From contig JAFARH010000042.1 in the NCBI GenBank assembly GCA_019245555.1, positions 1-6,049 on the forward strand: a DNA stretch of 6,049 nucleotides, given 5' to 3'. The stretch is from Betaproteobacteria bacterium (GTDB lineage: Bacteria; Pseudomonadota; Gammaproteobacteria; Burkholderiales; SG8-39). Numbering within the stretch: the stretch's first letter is position 1; each line of letters begins with the position of its first letter. The notes under the pieces are model-generated. The model was not told the DNA's origin. It ran no database searches and saw nothing but the letters and a program-made list of their open reading frames with translations. This document shows, piece after piece, positions 5,476 to 6,049 of the stretch. The position numbers and the translations under genes were made by a program.

Positions 5476-6049
5476 GCGCCGGGGCGTGGCCGCAGCCGCC
5501 GATGGTCGCAATCGTCGCGTTCGGACCGCGCCGCTTCATCTCTTCGGTCACTTCCGGTAGCAAAAGATCCGACGTCTCGCCGCGCAGGCAGAGCGTTGGT
5601 GCGGTGATCGCATCCCAGGCGTCCCACTGATCATAGTCGCGCGGGTGGTGCACGAACTGCAGCACCATGTTGGGATCGTAATGCGTGGTGATCTTCCCTT
5701 CCGGCGTGCGCCGGGCCGAGCTTTCCGTCAGTCGCCGCCACTGCTCGTCGGATAACCAGCCGTACGGTTTGTAGATGGTTCGGAAATACTGCTCAAGCTC
5801 CGAGATGCGCTCGAACTGCGGCGGCTTGCCGGCATAGGCCTTGATGCGCTCGACCGCCGCATCGGCGATCTTCGGTCCCATGTCGTTAAGCACGAGGCGC
5901 CGAATGCGACCCTTCAGCGCGCCTGCGGCGAGGCGTAGTCCGATCGCGCCGCCCATGGACGTTCCGACCCAGTGGCACTCGCGAATGTCCAGCTGCTCCA
6001 TGAGCGATAGCGCCAACCGGCCGTAGAACTCGAGGCAGTACTCGCGCTC
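5423..6049 (-). CDS. Alpha/beta-fold hydrolase, partial (5' end beyond window)
   Basis: The frame is open on the - strand from the window edge to a TGA at 5425-5423 and gives the C-terminal 208 residues of an alpha/beta hydrolase. The nucleophile elbow GTSMGG is at fragment residues 29-34, with Ser31 (codon 5957-5959). It is followed by the strand RRLVLNDMGP, a cap region (about 62-140, rich in Trp, Tyr and charged residues), the strand PTLCLRGETSD with likely acid Asp161, and GCGHAP with likely catalytic His188. The C-terminus [11 protein letters not shown] is the usual last helix. About 80-100 N-terminal residues, including the HG oxyanion motif, should lie outside the window. A TTG at 6016-6014 is an in-frame codon, not the start, since coding continues upstream. 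The substrate cannot be told; esterase, lipase or C-C hydrolase are all possible. It is transcribed toward tatC and overlaps it by 53 bases. Confidence 0.9.
   Translation of the reverse strand, partial: EREYCLEFYGRLALSLMEQLDIRECHWVGTSMGGAIGLRLAAGALKGRIRRLVLNDMGPKIADAAVERIKAYAGKPPQFERISELEQYFRTIYKPYGWLSDEQWRRLTESSARRTPEGKITTHYDPNMVLQFVHHPRDYDQWDAWDAITAPTLCLRGETSDLLLPEVTEEMKRRGPNATIATIGGCGHAPALNVPDQLNLVARFLDGT

Noticed and set aside
5476..6049. Small + strand open frame near 5841-6026 opposite the hydrolase
   Set aside because: It is a short antisense frame with Ser/Arg/Pro-rich composition opposite conserved hydrolase motifs.

Overview
The window is a compact, GC-rich chromosomal segment whose protein sequences and gene order point to a betaproteobacterium (Burkholderiales/Nitrosomonadales-like). 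The evidence is a run of histidine genes followed directly by a HinT-type HIT protein and tatA-tatB-tatC, with separate hisI and hisE genes and a monofunctional HisB. Genus or species cannot be read from the sequence.

Layout. Positions 1-273 hold the 3' end of hisC. Then, all on the + strand, come hisB (270-866), hisH (880-1491), hisA (1511-2260), hisF (2263-3021), hisI (3018-3401), hisE (3398-3730), a hinT-like HIT gene (3727-4083), tatA (4107-4337), tatB (4394-4723) and tatC (4720-5475). Five junctions are 4-base stop/start overlaps (hisC/hisB, hisF/hisI, hisI/hisE, hisE/hinT, tatB/tatC). The other gaps are 2 to 56 bases. The last gene, an alpha/beta hydrolase, lies on the - strand (5423-6049), is cut by the window end, and overlaps the 3' end of tatC by 53 bases. 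No gene-free stretch exceeds 60 bases. There is no RNA gene, mobile element, CRISPR array or replication origin that I can support.

Function. HisE and HisI carry out the second and third steps of histidine synthesis (PR-ATP to PR-AMP to ProFAR). HisA isomerises ProFAR to PRFAR. HisH and HisF form the glutamine-dependent synthase that makes imidazole glycerol phosphate and AICAR. HisB dehydrates imidazole glycerol phosphate and HisC transaminates the product. HinT is a purine-nucleoside phosphoramidate hydrolase of the HIT superfamily. TatA, TatB and TatC make up the twin-arginine translocase for folded proteins.

No novel multigene system is visible; gene content is housekeeping. The parts worth a second look are small regulatory structures. 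Two consecutive stem-loops, the second a good intrinsic-terminator candidate, lie between tatA and tatB. A tandemly duplicated Shine-Dalgarno repeat precedes tatA, while tatB has no visible Shine-Dalgarno. Together these could set the high TatA:TatB ratio. A near-perfect hairpin covers the hisA GTG start, and tatC and the hydrolase overlap convergently in coding sequence.
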